Part shown: positions 54,880 to 61,954 of the stretch, piece after piece
How the letters are laid out: each line of letters opens with the position of its first letter
Position numbering within the stretch: the stretch's first letter is position 1
Assembly: GCF_032598785.1 (NCBI RefSeq)
Contig: NZ_CP102984.1
Length of the DNA: 64,000 bases
Reading direction: 5' to 3' (one strand)
Source of the DNA: Terrisporobacter petrolearius
GTDB taxonomy: Bacteria > Bacillota > Clostridia > Peptostreptococcales > Peptostreptococcaceae
The notes under the pieces: generated by a model
The model's database searches: none
Seen by the model: only the letters and a program-made list of their open reading frames with translations
Told to the model about the DNA's origin: nothing
Position numbers and translations under genes: made by a program

Positions 54880-55461
54880 ATGGGGGAAAGAAGAACAGTT
54901 GATAAACCTGCTATAGAAAAGGCAGTTAGAGAAATATTAATAGCAATAGGAGAAGACCCAGATAGAGAAGGATTAATAGGGACGCCAGATAGAGTAGCAA
55001 GAATGTATGAAGAAATATTTAGCGGACTTCATGAAGATCCTAAAGAACATCTAAAAGTTTTATTTAAAAATGAAAACCATGAAGAAATGGTAGTAGTAAA
55101 AGATATACCTTTTTATTCAAGTTGTGAACATCATTTAGTTCCTTTTTTTGGAAAGGCTCATATTGTTTATATACCAAAAGATGGAAAACTTACAGGACTT
55201 TCTAAATTAGCAAGAGTTATAGAAACTTTTGCAAGAAGACCTCAGCTACAAGAAAGAATCACAAAGGAAACTGCCAATATTATTATGGAAGAATTAGAGC
55301 CATATGGAGTAATGGTTGTAGTTGAAGCTGAGCATATGTGTATGACAATGCGTGGTGTTAAAAAACCAGGAAGTAAAACAATAACATCAGCTGTTAGAGG
55401 AATCTTTGAGAAAGATGCTTTAGCAAGAAGCGAAGCTATGAGTTTAATTAAATTTGATTAA
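54880..55461 (+). CDS. folE: GTP cyclohydrolase I
   Basis: A 193-residue FolE: IGEDPDREGLIGTPDRVARMYEE, SSCEHHLVPFFGKAHI with zinc-binding Cys and His, LARVIETFARRPQLQERIT, and MCMTMRGVKKPGSKTITSAVRG with the second zinc Cys. It makes dihydroneopterin triphosphate from GTP, the first step of folate synthesis. GGAGG upstream of the ATG; folP begins 18 bases later. Confidence 0.95.
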   Translation: MGERRTVDKPAIEKAVREILIAIGEDPDREGLIGTPDRVARMYEEIFSGLHEDPKEHLKVLFKNENHEEMVVVKDIPFYSSCEHHLVPFFGKAHIVYIPKDGKLTGLSKLARVIETFARRPQLQERITKETANIIMEELEPYGVMVVVEAEHMCMTMRGVKKPGSKTITSAVRGIFEKDALARSEAMSLIKFD

Positions 55462-55479
55462 TATATGAGGAGAAATCTG

Positions 55480-56271
55480 ATGTTTGAATATGGTAAAAAA
55501 ACTTACATAATGGGAATTCTAAATGTTACTCCAGATAGTTTTTCAGATGGAGGAAACTATACAAGTGTGGAAATAGCAGTTAAACATGCTAAAGAAATGA
55601 TTGAAGATGGAGCAGATATAATAGATGTTGGAGGGGAGTCTACTAGGCCAGGTCATAAATTTGTTTCAGCTGAGGAAGAAATAGAAAGAATAGTTCCTGT
55701 GATAAAAACACTTAAAAATAGTATTAATGTGCCCATATCTATAGACACATATAAATCACAAGTGGCTGAAGAAGCATTAAAGTTGGGAGCTGATATGATT
55801 AATGACATTTGGGGATTAACTTATGATGAAAATATGGCTAATATTATAGGAAAATATGATGCTTCTGTTTGTATTATGCATAATCAAGAAGGAACAGACT
55901 ATGACAAAGATATAATGGAAAGTATAAAAGAATTTTTGAATTGTAGCATAGGCAAAGCTTTAAAAGCTGGAGTGAAAAAAGAAAAAATAGTTTTAGATCC
56001 AGGGATAGGATTTGGAAAGACTTTCGAACAAAATTTAGAAGTATTAAAAAGGTTAAATGAACTTAAAAGCCTAGGGTATCCAATTTTGCTTGGAACCTCA
56101 AGAAAATCTGTTTTAGGAAATATAGTTGGAGGAGAACCTAGAGAAAGAATTGAAGCTACTGTAGCAACAACAGTTTGTGGAATAAGAGATGGTGTTGAAA
56201 TAGTTAGAGTTCATGATGTAAAAGAAAATCTACAAGCTGCAAAAATTGCAGATAGAATATATAGAGGTTAA
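55480..56271 (+). CDS. folP: Dihydropteroate synthase
   Basis: A 263-residue TIM barrel: IMGILNVTPDSFSDGG, DIIDVGGESTRPGH, ISIDTYKSQVAE and LLGTSRKS. It joins 6-hydroxymethyl-dihydropterin diphosphate with p-aminobenzoate. ATG 55480 is 7 bases after GAGGAG; the ATG at 55465 lies directly before that site and is rejected. Confidence 0.95.
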   Translation: MFEYGKKTYIMGILNVTPDSFSDGGNYTSVEIAVKHAKEMIEDGADIIDVGGESTRPGHKFVSAEEEIERIVPVIKTLKNSINVPISIDTYKSQVAEEALKLGADMINDIWGLTYDENMANIIGKYDASVCIMHNQEGTDYDKDIMESIKEFLNCSIGKALKAGVKKEKIVLDPGIGFGKTFEQNLEVLKRLNELKSLGYPILLGTSRKSVLGNIVGGEPRERIEATVATTVCGIRDGVEIVRVHDVKENLQAAKIADRIYRG

Positions 56272-56273
56272 TT

Positions 56274-56639
56274 ATGGATAAAATAATTTTAAGTAATTTA
56301 GGTTTTTACGGTTATCATGGAGTTTTAGAGGCAGAAAAAGTATTGGGTCAAAAGTTTTTTATAGACGTTGAACTTTTTCTTAGTACAAAAGAAGCTGGCA
56401 AAAGTGATGATTTAACAAAATCTGTTAGTTATGCAGATATATATGAAATAATAAAAGATATAACAGAAAATAAAAGATTTGATTTAATAGAAGCTTTGGC
56501 AGAGGCCATTGCAGGAGAGGTTTTAGAAAGCTACACTATTATTAAATCTATTATGGTTAGAGTGAAAAAACCAGAAGCGCCTGTAAATGGTATTTTTGAT
56601 TATTTTGCTGTGGAAATTAGGAGAGATAAAGATGAATAG
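56274..56639 (+). CDS. folB: Dihydroneopterin aldolase
   Basis: A 121-residue FolB: IILSNLGFYGYHGVLEAEKVLGQKF, SVSYADIYEII, RFDLIEALAEAIA and VRVKKPEAPV. It cleaves dihydroneopterin to 6-hydroxymethyl-dihydropterin and glycolaldehyde. It starts 2 bases after folP and overlaps folK by 8 bases. Confidence 0.94.
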   Translation: MDKIILSNLGFYGYHGVLEAEKVLGQKFFIDVELFLSTKEAGKSDDLTKSVSYADIYEIIKDITENKRFDLIEALAEAIAGEVLESYTIIKSIMVRVKKPEAPVNGIFDYFAVEIRRDKDE

Positions 56640-57126
56640 AGCTTATTTAGGTCTAGGAACTAATATGGGACATAGAGAAGGATATTTAAGACAAGCCTGT
56701 AAAACTCTTCAGCAACATGGAAATATTAATATTTTAAAAATATCAAAAGTCTATGAAACAAAGGCATGGGGATATACAGAGCAAGAGGATTTTTTAAATA
56801 TATGTATGGAGATAGAAACTTCATTATCTTCTATAGAACTATTAGAAGTTTGCCATGAAATAGAAGAGATGCTAAACAGAAAAAGAGTAATAAAATGGGG
56901 ACCGAGAACTATTGATGTGGATATTTTGTTTTTTAACAATATAATAAGTAATGACGAAAAGTTGACTTTACCACACCCAAGAATTAAAGAGAGGGCTTTT
57001 GTATTAATTCCTCTTATGGATTTAAACAAAGGGTTGATTATTGATAATAAACCTATATCGTATTATATTTCTAAATTAAGTAAAGAAGAAATAGATGAAG
57101 TTAAAGAAGTTAGCGTAAATATTTAA
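56632..57126 (+). CDS. folK: 2-amino-4-hydroxy-6-hydroxymethyldihydropteridine diphosphokinase
   Basis: A 164-residue HPPK: AYLGLGTNMGHREGYLRQA, KVYETKAWGYTEQEDFLN, RKRVIKWGPRTIDVDILFF and LPHPRIKERAFVLIPLMDL. It activates the pterin by pyrophosphate transfer from ATP, just before FolP acts. ATG 56632 with AGGAGAGATAAAG; the longer frame from 56587 lies in folB. Confidence 0.94.
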   Translation: MNRAYLGLGTNMGHREGYLRQACKTLQQHGNINILKISKVYETKAWGYTEQEDFLNICMEIETSLSSIELLEVCHEIEEMLNRKRVIKWGPRTIDVDILFFNNIISNDEKLTLPHPRIKERAFVLIPLMDLNKGLIIDNKPISYYISKLSKEEIDEVKEVSVNI

Positions 57127-57141
57127 ATGTTTTTAATTAAT

Positions 57142-57190
57142 AAAAAGAAGGCTAATTTACATATTTAGTGTAAATTAGACCTTCTTTTTT
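57142..57190 (+). terminator. Terminator of the folate operon
   Basis: AAAGAAGGCTAATTTACA pairs with TGTAAATTAGACCTTCTTT with one bulge, followed by six T. Confidence 0.85.
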
Positions 57191-57191
57191 A

Positions 57192-57220
57192 TTGTCATCG
57201 ATTTAAGTAAGTGCTATAAT
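57192..57220 (+). promoter_or_regulatory. Sigma-A promoter of the MATE-CsoR operon
   Basis: TTGTCA at 57192-57197 and TATAAT at 57215-57220 with a 17-base spacer. The operator at 57229 begins 9 bases downstream. Confidence 0.8.
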
Positions 57221-57228
57221 TTTTATAA

Positions 57229-57240
57229 CCCCCTAGGGGG
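57229..57240 (+). promoter_or_regulatory. G/C-tract palindrome, candidate CsoR/RcnR-family operator
   Basis: CCCCCTAGGGGG is a perfect 12-bp palindrome, flanked by TATAA on the left and GATAT on the right, in otherwise very AT-rich DNA. It overlaps the predicted transcription start. CsoR/RcnR-family repressors bind sites built of short G/C tracts flanked by A-T inverted ends. A gene for such a repressor is in the same operon (58611). Confidence 0.68.
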
Positions 57241-57257
57241 GATATGGGAGGGATATT

Positions 57258-58586
57258 ATGGATTATTTACTTAAAAATAAAAATAACATAATAACTATTA
57301 TTACCTTAGCCATTCCTGTAATTATAGAGAATATACTTCAAACTCTGCTTGGAACTGTAGATACTTATTTTGCTGGACAAATCAATGATAATGCTATTGC
57401 AGCTATAGGTGTGACTAACTTAATTATGAATGTATTTATTGTATTTTTTACAGCTATTAGCATAGGAACAAGTGCTGTTGTTGCAAGAAATTTTGGAAAA
57501 GGAGAAATGGATAAGGTTAAAGAAGCTACGGAACAATCAATTTTTTTAGGAATTATAATTAGTTTAGTTGTAGGAATAATTAATATATTATTTTATGAGC
57601 AGATTTTAAACCTGTGTGGAGCAACTAATGAGGTTTTAGACTTTACTATACCTTATTATTTAGTTGTTGCTGTTCCAATTATATTTTTGTGCTTATCATT
57701 GATTTTATCTAGTTGTTTAAGATCAACAAAAGATACAAAAACGCCTATGATTGCCACTGCTTTCGCTAATATATTAAATTTAATATTAAATATACTTTTT
57801 ATAAAAATGAATATGGGGATTATAGGATTAGCTTTAGCAACGACTATTTCTAGGTGTATAAATGTAGCTATATTATTAATTAAGCTTAAAACGTGCAATA
57901 TTCATGTAAAAATTAATAAAGAGGCTATTAAAGAGGGAAAGGATACTTTAAAAGCTATAATTAAAATTGGAGCACCTGCAGGAATAGAAAAGTTAATAAT
58001 GAGATTGGGCCAATTAGTTTATAATAGTATGATTATTTCTATTGGAGTTTCAGCTTATGTTGCGCATAATATTGCAGGAAACATTGAAAGTTATACTTAT
58101 ATTCCAGCTCTAGGATTCGGTGTGGCAACAGCAACTCTTGTTGGTATTAGCTTAGGAGAGGGAGATAGTGAAAAATCAAGAGAAATAGTATATTTAGCTG
58201 ATATAATAACTACTGCTTGTATGGTATTGATAGGCATATTTTTATTTATATTTGCTCCACAAATAGTAAAAATATTTACAAATACTGATCAGGTACAAAT
58301 TATGGTGATTAATGTACTTAGATTAATTGCACTTTTTCAGTGCTTTATTGCTATAACGCAAATCTTTACTAGTGCATTGCAAGGAGCAGGAGATACTAAA
58401 TTTCCTATGTATACCACATTATTTGGAATTTGGGGTGTAAGAGTTGGTATAGGATATTTTTTAGGAATAATAATGAATTTGGGGTTATTTGGAGTATGGA
58501 TAGCATATGCTATTGACATTACTGTAAGAGCATTCATACTTATTATAAGATTTAATCATGGAAAATGGAAAAGTATAGCTATATAA
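57258..58586 (+). CDS. MATE family efflux transporter with metal-sensor partner
   Basis: A 442-residue, twelve-helix MATE protein: LAIPVIIENILQTLLGTVDTYFAG at the N-terminus, AISIGTSAVVARNFGKG, and ALQGAGDTKFPMYTTL in the second half. The gene precedes a CsoR/RcnR-family repressor by about 25 bases and follows an operator-like palindrome. MATE proteins are usually drug exporters; a metal-type sensor beside one suggests export of a metal complex, a thiol or aldehyde compound, or a metallophore. GGGAGGGA precedes the ATG. Confidence 0.85.
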   Translation: MDYLLKNKNNIITIITLAIPVIIENILQTLLGTVDTYFAGQINDNAIAAIGVTNLIMNVFIVFFTAISIGTSAVVARNFGKGEMDKVKEATEQSIFLGIIISLVVGIINILFYEQILNLCGATNEVLDFTIPYYLVVAVPIIFLCLSLILSSCLRSTKDTKTPMIATAFANILNLILNILFIKMNMGIIGLALATTISRCINVAILLIKLKTCNIHVKINKEAIKEGKDTLKAIIKIGAPAGIEKLIMRLGQLVYNSMIISIGVSAYVAHNIAGNIESYTYIPALGFGVATATLVGISLGEGDSEKSREIVYLADIITTACMVLIGIFLFIFAPQIVKIFTNTDQVQIMVINVLRLIALFQCFIAITQIFTSALQGAGDTKFPMYTTLFGIWGVRVGIGYFLGIIMNLGLFGVWIAYAIDITVRAFILIIRFNHGKWKSIAI

Positions 58587-58610
58587 TTAAGAAGAAGGGA
58601 GATGAATAAA

Positions 58611-58904
58611 ATGGAAAATAATAAAGAACACAACCACAATCATTCTCACAAAAATACAAAAGCAGTAATAAATAGACTTTCTAGAGCTATTGGACATTTG
58701 GAGTCTGTAAAAAGAATGGTAGAAGAAGGACGAGATTGTAGTGAAGTTTTAATACAAGTTTCAGCTGTAAAATCTTCTATTAATAATATAGGGAAAATAA
58801 TTTTACAAGATCATATAGAACACTGTATTGTAGATGCGCTAGAAACTGGAGATGAAAAAGTTCTTCAAGACTTAAATAGTGCAATAGATAAATTTATTAA
58901 GTAA
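58611..58904 (+). CDS. CsoR/RcnR family metal-sensing transcriptional repressor
   Basis: A 97-residue all-helical repressor: KAVINRLSRAIGHLESVKRMVEEGRDCSEVL, then VKSSINNI and LQDHIEHCIVDAL. The ligands C43, H68 and C72 have the Cys-(24)-His-(3)-Cys spacing of CsoR. The N-terminus is histidine-rich (HNHNHSH); H11 lies 32 residues before C43, the same offset as His21 in the Ni sensor InrS. So Cu(I) or Ni(II) are both possible ligands. ATG 58611 has AAGGGAG at 9 bases; ATG 58602 abuts that site. Expected to repress its own operon through the palindrome at 57229. Confidence 0.83.
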   Translation: MENNKEHNHNHSHKNTKAVINRLSRAIGHLESVKRMVEEGRDCSEVLIQVSAVKSSINNIGKIILQDHIEHCIVDALETGDEKVLQDLNSAIDKFIK

Positions 58905-59244
58905 AAATAGTGTACTGATAAAATAGTAGATATTAAAAATGTTTTAAATGTATAGCATTGGGTATATATATATAATCGACTTACTATTTAATAATACTTT
59001 TAAAATTAATATGCCATTATGAAGCTTTTGATTTGTAAGGCTAAAATAGTCATGTGTAAGTTTAATTAATGTAATATATAGGAAAAAGAGAGGAGTAAAA
59101 TCCTCTCTTTTTTATTAAAAAATAAAAAAAGTTAAAAAAAATAAAATATTTTTTCTAACTAAAATTATTTAAGGCTAACACAATTGAAACTCTTGAAAAT
59201 GCTTATGTGATTTTAGACAAAATAATTAAGAAAATAAAGATATT
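58905..59244 (+). other. Intergenic region, no protein gene seen
   Basis: About 340 bases between the CsoR-type gene and the wall-protein promoter. No good open frame. About 180 bases after the repressor stop there is a terminator (59085-59113), so the repressor mRNA has a long untranslated tail or a short non-coding transcript ends there. I see no consensus promoter for the latter. Confidence 0.4.
59085..59113 (+). terminator. Terminator downstream of the CsoR-type gene
   Basis: AAAGAGAGGA with TCCTCTCTTT, a perfect 10-bp stem, 6-base loop and six T. Confidence 0.87.
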
Positions 59245-59261
59245 TGTTACCTGTTTGTAAC
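59245..59261 (+). promoter_or_regulatory. WalR-type binding box
   Basis: TGTTAC-CTGTT-TGTAAC is an exact match to the WalR (YycF) consensus TGTWAH-N5-TGTWAH known from Bacillus and Staphylococcus, 121 bases before a cell-wall protein gene of the type WalR controls. The box overlaps the inverted repeat at 59254. Confidence 0.6.
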
Positions 59262-59294
59262 TTTTACACAAAAAAAGCTTTCAAAAGTTACAAA
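59254..59294 (+). repeat. 12-bp perfect inverted repeat before the wall-protein gene
   Basis: TTTGTAACTTTT (59254-59265) and AAAAGTTACAAA (59283-59294) are perfect complements with a 17-base loop. It could be an operator pair, because both arms contain TGTAAC in opposite orientation, or an RNA hairpin. Confidence 0.6.
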
Positions 59295-59382
59295 AGTGTA
59301 ATAAAATAGATTCATGGAATTACAAAATTCGACAATAACGAAAGTGATTAGATTAAAATAAAATAATAACGGGGGGAGACTT

Positions 59383-60138
59383 ATGATAAAAAAAACAATA
59401 AGAACTATAACATTAGCTATGATGTTAACTGTATCAGCTTTTGCATCAATAAGTAAGGCAGATGCAGCAAATATTACAGGAACAGTTACAGTAACTTCAT
59501 TAAACGTTAGAAGTGGAGCTTCAACATCATATTCAGTATTAGGAAAGATTAGCAAAGGCGAAAAAGTAGAAATATTATCATCAAGAGATGGATGGTATGA
59601 AATAGAATACGGCGACAACAAAACTGGATGGTCATGTGATGACTATATATCAAAAAATACTACTTCAGGAACAGTAACAACAACTTCATTAAATGTGAGA
59701 AGCGGTGCGTCAACATCATATTCCATAATAGGAAAACTTGGTAAAGATGAAAAAGTAGAAATTTTATCAACAAATAATGGATGGCATGAAATTCAGTACT
59801 CACAAAATAATACAGGATGGGTAAGTACTGACTATATTACTACAACATCAGATAATACATCAAAAGATGTAGCAAAGACTTTAAATGTTAAGGCTTATGC
59901 GTATACTGGAGACGGAATAACAGCTACAGGTACAGTTCCAAAATATGGGACAATAGCAGTAGATCCAAGTGTAATACCATATGGAACAAAGGTTTATATA
60001 AAAGAGCTAGATAAAGTATTTACTGCAGAGGACTGTGGAGGAGCAATAAAAGGAAATACAATAGATATATTTATGCCAACAGAAAAAAATTGTAATGATT
60101 GGGGTATAAAAAATATAACTATAGAAATATTAAAATAA
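59383..60138 (+). CDS. Secreted cell-wall protein with two SH3 domains and a 3D domain
   Basis: A 251-residue exported protein: signal peptide to about residue 29 (LAMMLTVSAFASISKADAA), two bacterial SH3 domains (LNVRSGASTSYSVLGKISKGEKVEIL and a second copy, about residues 33-85 and 95-150), and a C-terminal 3D domain (AYAYTGDGITATGTVPKYG, IAVDPSVIPYGTKVYI, EDCGGAIKGNTIDIF) with the three conserved aspartates of lytic transglycosylase-like folds. It likely binds and cleaves peptidoglycan during growth or sporulation. A WalR-type box lies upstream; RBS GGGGGGAG. Confidence 0.87.
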   Translation: MIKKTIRTITLAMMLTVSAFASISKADAANITGTVTVTSLNVRSGASTSYSVLGKISKGEKVEILSSRDGWYEIEYGDNKTGWSCDDYISKNTTSGTVTTTSLNVRSGASTSYSIIGKLGKDEKVEILSTNNGWHEIQYSQNNTGWVSTDYITTTSDNTSKDVAKTLNVKAYAYTGDGITATGTVPKYGTIAVDPSVIPYGTKVYIKELDKVFTAEDCGGAIKGNTIDIFMPTEKNCNDWGIKNITIEILK

Positions 60139-60171
60139 AAAAATGGCCAACTAGATGTTGGCCATTTTTTT
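60137..60171 (+). terminator. Bidirectional terminator between the 3D protein gene and brnQ
   Basis: AAAAAAATGGCCAAC with GTTGGCCATTTTTTT, a perfect 15-bp stem with a 5-base loop. A tracts on one side and T on the other serve both converging genes; it ends at the brnQ stop. Confidence 0.93.
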
Positions 60172-61462
60172 ATGCACTAATTTTACTTAAATTATCTTTA
60201 TTTCTCTTATCGTTTATTATAAATTTGCCTATAAGGCCTCCTATTATAGCTGGTACTACCCAGTTAAATCCAATGGAGTCTAAAGGCAATTTATGTACAA
60301 AGTCTATATTTATACCTAAACTATCAATAACATTTAATAAACCTATTAATAAAGTTATATAAGCTGAGCATTTAAAAACTGCTGATTTAGAAAAACATTT
60401 GTTAAACGTACTCATAATTACCAATAATAGAGATACAGGATAAATAATAGTTAAAATTGGAGCTGCAATAGCTATTATTTTATCTACACCTAGGTTAGAA
60501 GCTACAGAACTAAAGATACAAATAAAAGTAACTAAATGAGAGTATTTTAATTTTTTATTAGTTACATCTTCAAAATATTTAGCAGTAACGGAGGTTAAGC
60601 CTATAGATGTAGTAAGACATGCAAATGCAACAATTATACCAAGTAATACAATTCCACTTTTACCTAGTAAACTATTAGTTATATTTACAAGTAAAGCAGT
60701 TTGAGAAATAGATGCATCGTATACTGTTGAAACTGTTGCCCCTAAGTATGCTAATCCACCATATACAATAACTAGTCCACATCCAGCAATAATTGCAGAG
60801 TTTAAAGTCATAGATATATTCTCTTTTTTATCGATATATCCTTTACTTATAAAAGAAGTCATTATTAAAGTTGTAACTCCTCCTATACCTAAAGCGTCCA
60901 TAGTTTGGTATCCTTGGCTAAGTCCATTTACAAATAAATTATTGTCAGTATTTATATTCAATTGACCAATAGGAGACACAATTCCCTTTGTTATTAAAAG
61001 TCCTAAAGCAATTAGAAGAACTGGAGTTAAAAATTTGCCTATTATATCCATAACTTTTGTGGGTTTTATTGTTAATATAAACGTCAATCCAAAAAATAAA
61101 ATAGAAAAAATCACTGAATTAATAGAAGAAGTAAGTGGTAATATACTCATTTCAAATGTTGTAGCTGCTGTCCTTGGTATAACTAGTATAGGACCAAGAC
61201 AAAGCATCATTATAACCTCTAAAGCAACTCCAAATTTTTTGCCTGCCTTACCAACAATATTTTGGAAAGAACCAGATTTAGCCACAGCATTGATTGATAA
61301 CAAAATTATTCCAACATCAGCTAATACAAACCCTAAAAAACTTATTAGCCAATTACTACCTGAAATCATACCTATAAAAGGAGGGAATATTAAGTTTCCT
61401 GCTCCAAAAAACATAGAAAAAAGGGCAAAACCAATTATTATTATATCTTTATTTTTATTCAT
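60170..61462 (-). CDS. brnQ: Branched-chain amino acid transporter (LIVCS family)
   Basis: A 430-residue, twelve-helix symporter: IIIGFALFSMFFGAGNLIFPPFIG at the N-terminus is the LIVCS family hallmark; AKKFGVALEVIMMLCLGPILVIPRTAATTFEM and GFLVADVG-type helices follow. It imports leucine, isoleucine or valine with Na+ or H+. GAGGTG lies before the ATG. A leader of about 300 bases upstream contains a promoter, a possible 21-codon leader peptide, alternative stems and a terminator just before the gene. Confidence 0.93.
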   Translation of the reverse strand: MNKNKDIIIIGFALFSMFFGAGNLIFPPFIGMISGSNWLISFLGFVLADVGIILLSINAVAKSGSFQNIVGKAGKKFGVALEVIMMLCLGPILVIPRTAATTFEMSILPLTSSINSVIFSILFFGLTFILTIKPTKVMDIIGKFLTPVLLIALGLLITKGIVSPIGQLNINTDNNLFVNGLSQGYQTMDALGIGGVTTLIMTSFISKGYIDKKENISMTLNSAIIAGCGLVIVYGGLAYLGATVSTVYDASISQTALLVNITNSLLGKSGIVLLGIIVAFACLTTSIGLTSVTAKYFEDVTNKKLKYSHLVTFICIFSSVASNLGVDKIIAIAAPILTIIYPVSLLLVIMSTFNKCFSKSAVFKCSAYITLLIGLLNVIDSLGINIDFVHKLPLDSIGFNWVVPAIIGGLIGKFIINDKRNKDNLSKISA

Positions 61463-61488
61463 TTTTTACACCTCAGATTTAAATTTTA

Positions 61489-61573
61489 ATATATAAAAAG
61501 CCACATAGCATACACTATGTGGCTTTAGGCCTAGGATTAATAAAAGCTACATAGTGATTATCCATGTGGCTTT
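61489..61573 (-). promoter_or_regulatory. brnQ leader: two related hairpins, antiterminator and terminator
   Basis: On the minus strand four segments follow in order: a1 (61562-61573, AAAGCCACATGG), a2 (61542-61554, CTATGTAGCTTTT), a3 (61515-61526, AAAGCCACATAG) and a4 (61495-61508, CTATGTGGCTTTTT). a3:a4 is a perfect 12-bp terminator with a T-rich tail. a1:a2 pairs with one mismatch and one G-U. a2:a3 also pairs with one mismatch, which would block the terminator. The arrangement is that of a transcription attenuator, although a duplicated terminator is an alternative. Confidence 0.72.
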
Positions 61574-61595
61574 GCATAACAAATTAATTCTAGCC

Positions 61596-61661
61596 ATCAT
61601 AGATACAAATTTTTTAGATTTGTACCTATGATAATTTTACATATCTCATAAATACAAATCT
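61596..61661 (-). promoter_or_regulatory. brnQ leader: mutually exclusive upstream stems
   Basis: Minus-strand segment 1 (61653-61661, AGATTTGTA) pairs with segment 2 (61616-61624, TACAAATCT). Segment 2 extended (61618-61632) also pairs over 15 bp, with one G-U, with segment 3 (61596-61610). The two pairings exclude one another. Segment 1 starts at the stop codon of the leader peptide, so a ribosome there would cover it. Confidence 0.62.
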
Positions 61662-61725
61662 ATCTAAAATAGCTAAAATAATATAAATTAAATTGTGTGT
61701 TTTTAGTTAGACTTATATTTTTCAT
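61660..61725 (-). CDS. Possible 21-aa leader peptide of brnQ
   Basis: ATG 61725 with AAGGAG 5 bases upstream; the frame reads MKNISLTKNTQFNLYYFSYF then R and TAG at 61660. Six of the last ten residues are Phe or Tyr; there are only two Leu, one Ile and no Val, which is odd for a branched-chain transporter. In DNA this AT-rich, codons for Phe and Tyr are common by chance. Support is the good binding site, the consensus promoter 45 bases upstream and the stems that begin at its stop. Confidence 0.5.
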   Translation of the reverse strand: MKNISLTKNTQFNLYYFSYFR

Positions 61726-61769
61726 TTTTTCTCCTTAAGTTACTACGTTGAATTTTGTTTTATGAAGTA

Positions 61770-61798
61770 ATGATACAAAATTTACTGAAAATTGTCAA
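61770..61798 (-). promoter_or_regulatory. Sigma-A promoter of the brnQ transcript
   Basis: On the minus strand TTGACA (61798-61793) and TATCAT (61775-61770) with a 17-base spacer. Transcription would start near 61763, giving a leader of about 300 bases. Confidence 0.78.
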
Positions 61799-61830
61799 CA
61801 TATAAATTTTATTGCTTTTGATAAAATTGT

Positions 61831-61860
61831 TGTAGAAAAATGTAGAAAAATGTATAAAAA
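61831..61860 (+). repeat. Three tandem 10-bp repeats with phased A tracts
   Basis: TGTAGAAAAA, TGTAGAAAAA and TGTATAAAAA in tandem, ending just before the -35 of the nupC2 promoter. A tracts repeating each helical turn bend DNA, and A-rich sequence here could act as an UP element; a regulator site is also possible. Confidence 0.65.
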
Positions 61861-61862
61861 TA

Positions 61863-61892
61863 TTGAAAATATACATAAGTACAGTATATAAT
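61863..61892 (+). promoter_or_regulatory. Sigma-A promoter of the second nupC
   Basis: TTGAAA at 61863-61868 and TATAAT at 61887-61892 with an 18-base spacer, directly after the phased repeats. It is divergent from the brnQ promoter. Confidence 0.68.
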
Positions 61893-61954
61893 AATTAAAG
61901 TGTTAATATATATAAATAAATTGATACAAAAAATATGGAAGATGGGTTGATAAA

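Noticed and set aside
61035..61496. 153-codon plus-strand frame opposite brnQ
   Set aside because: It is the antisense shadow of a clearly conserved LIVCS transporter and lacks a ribosome binding site.
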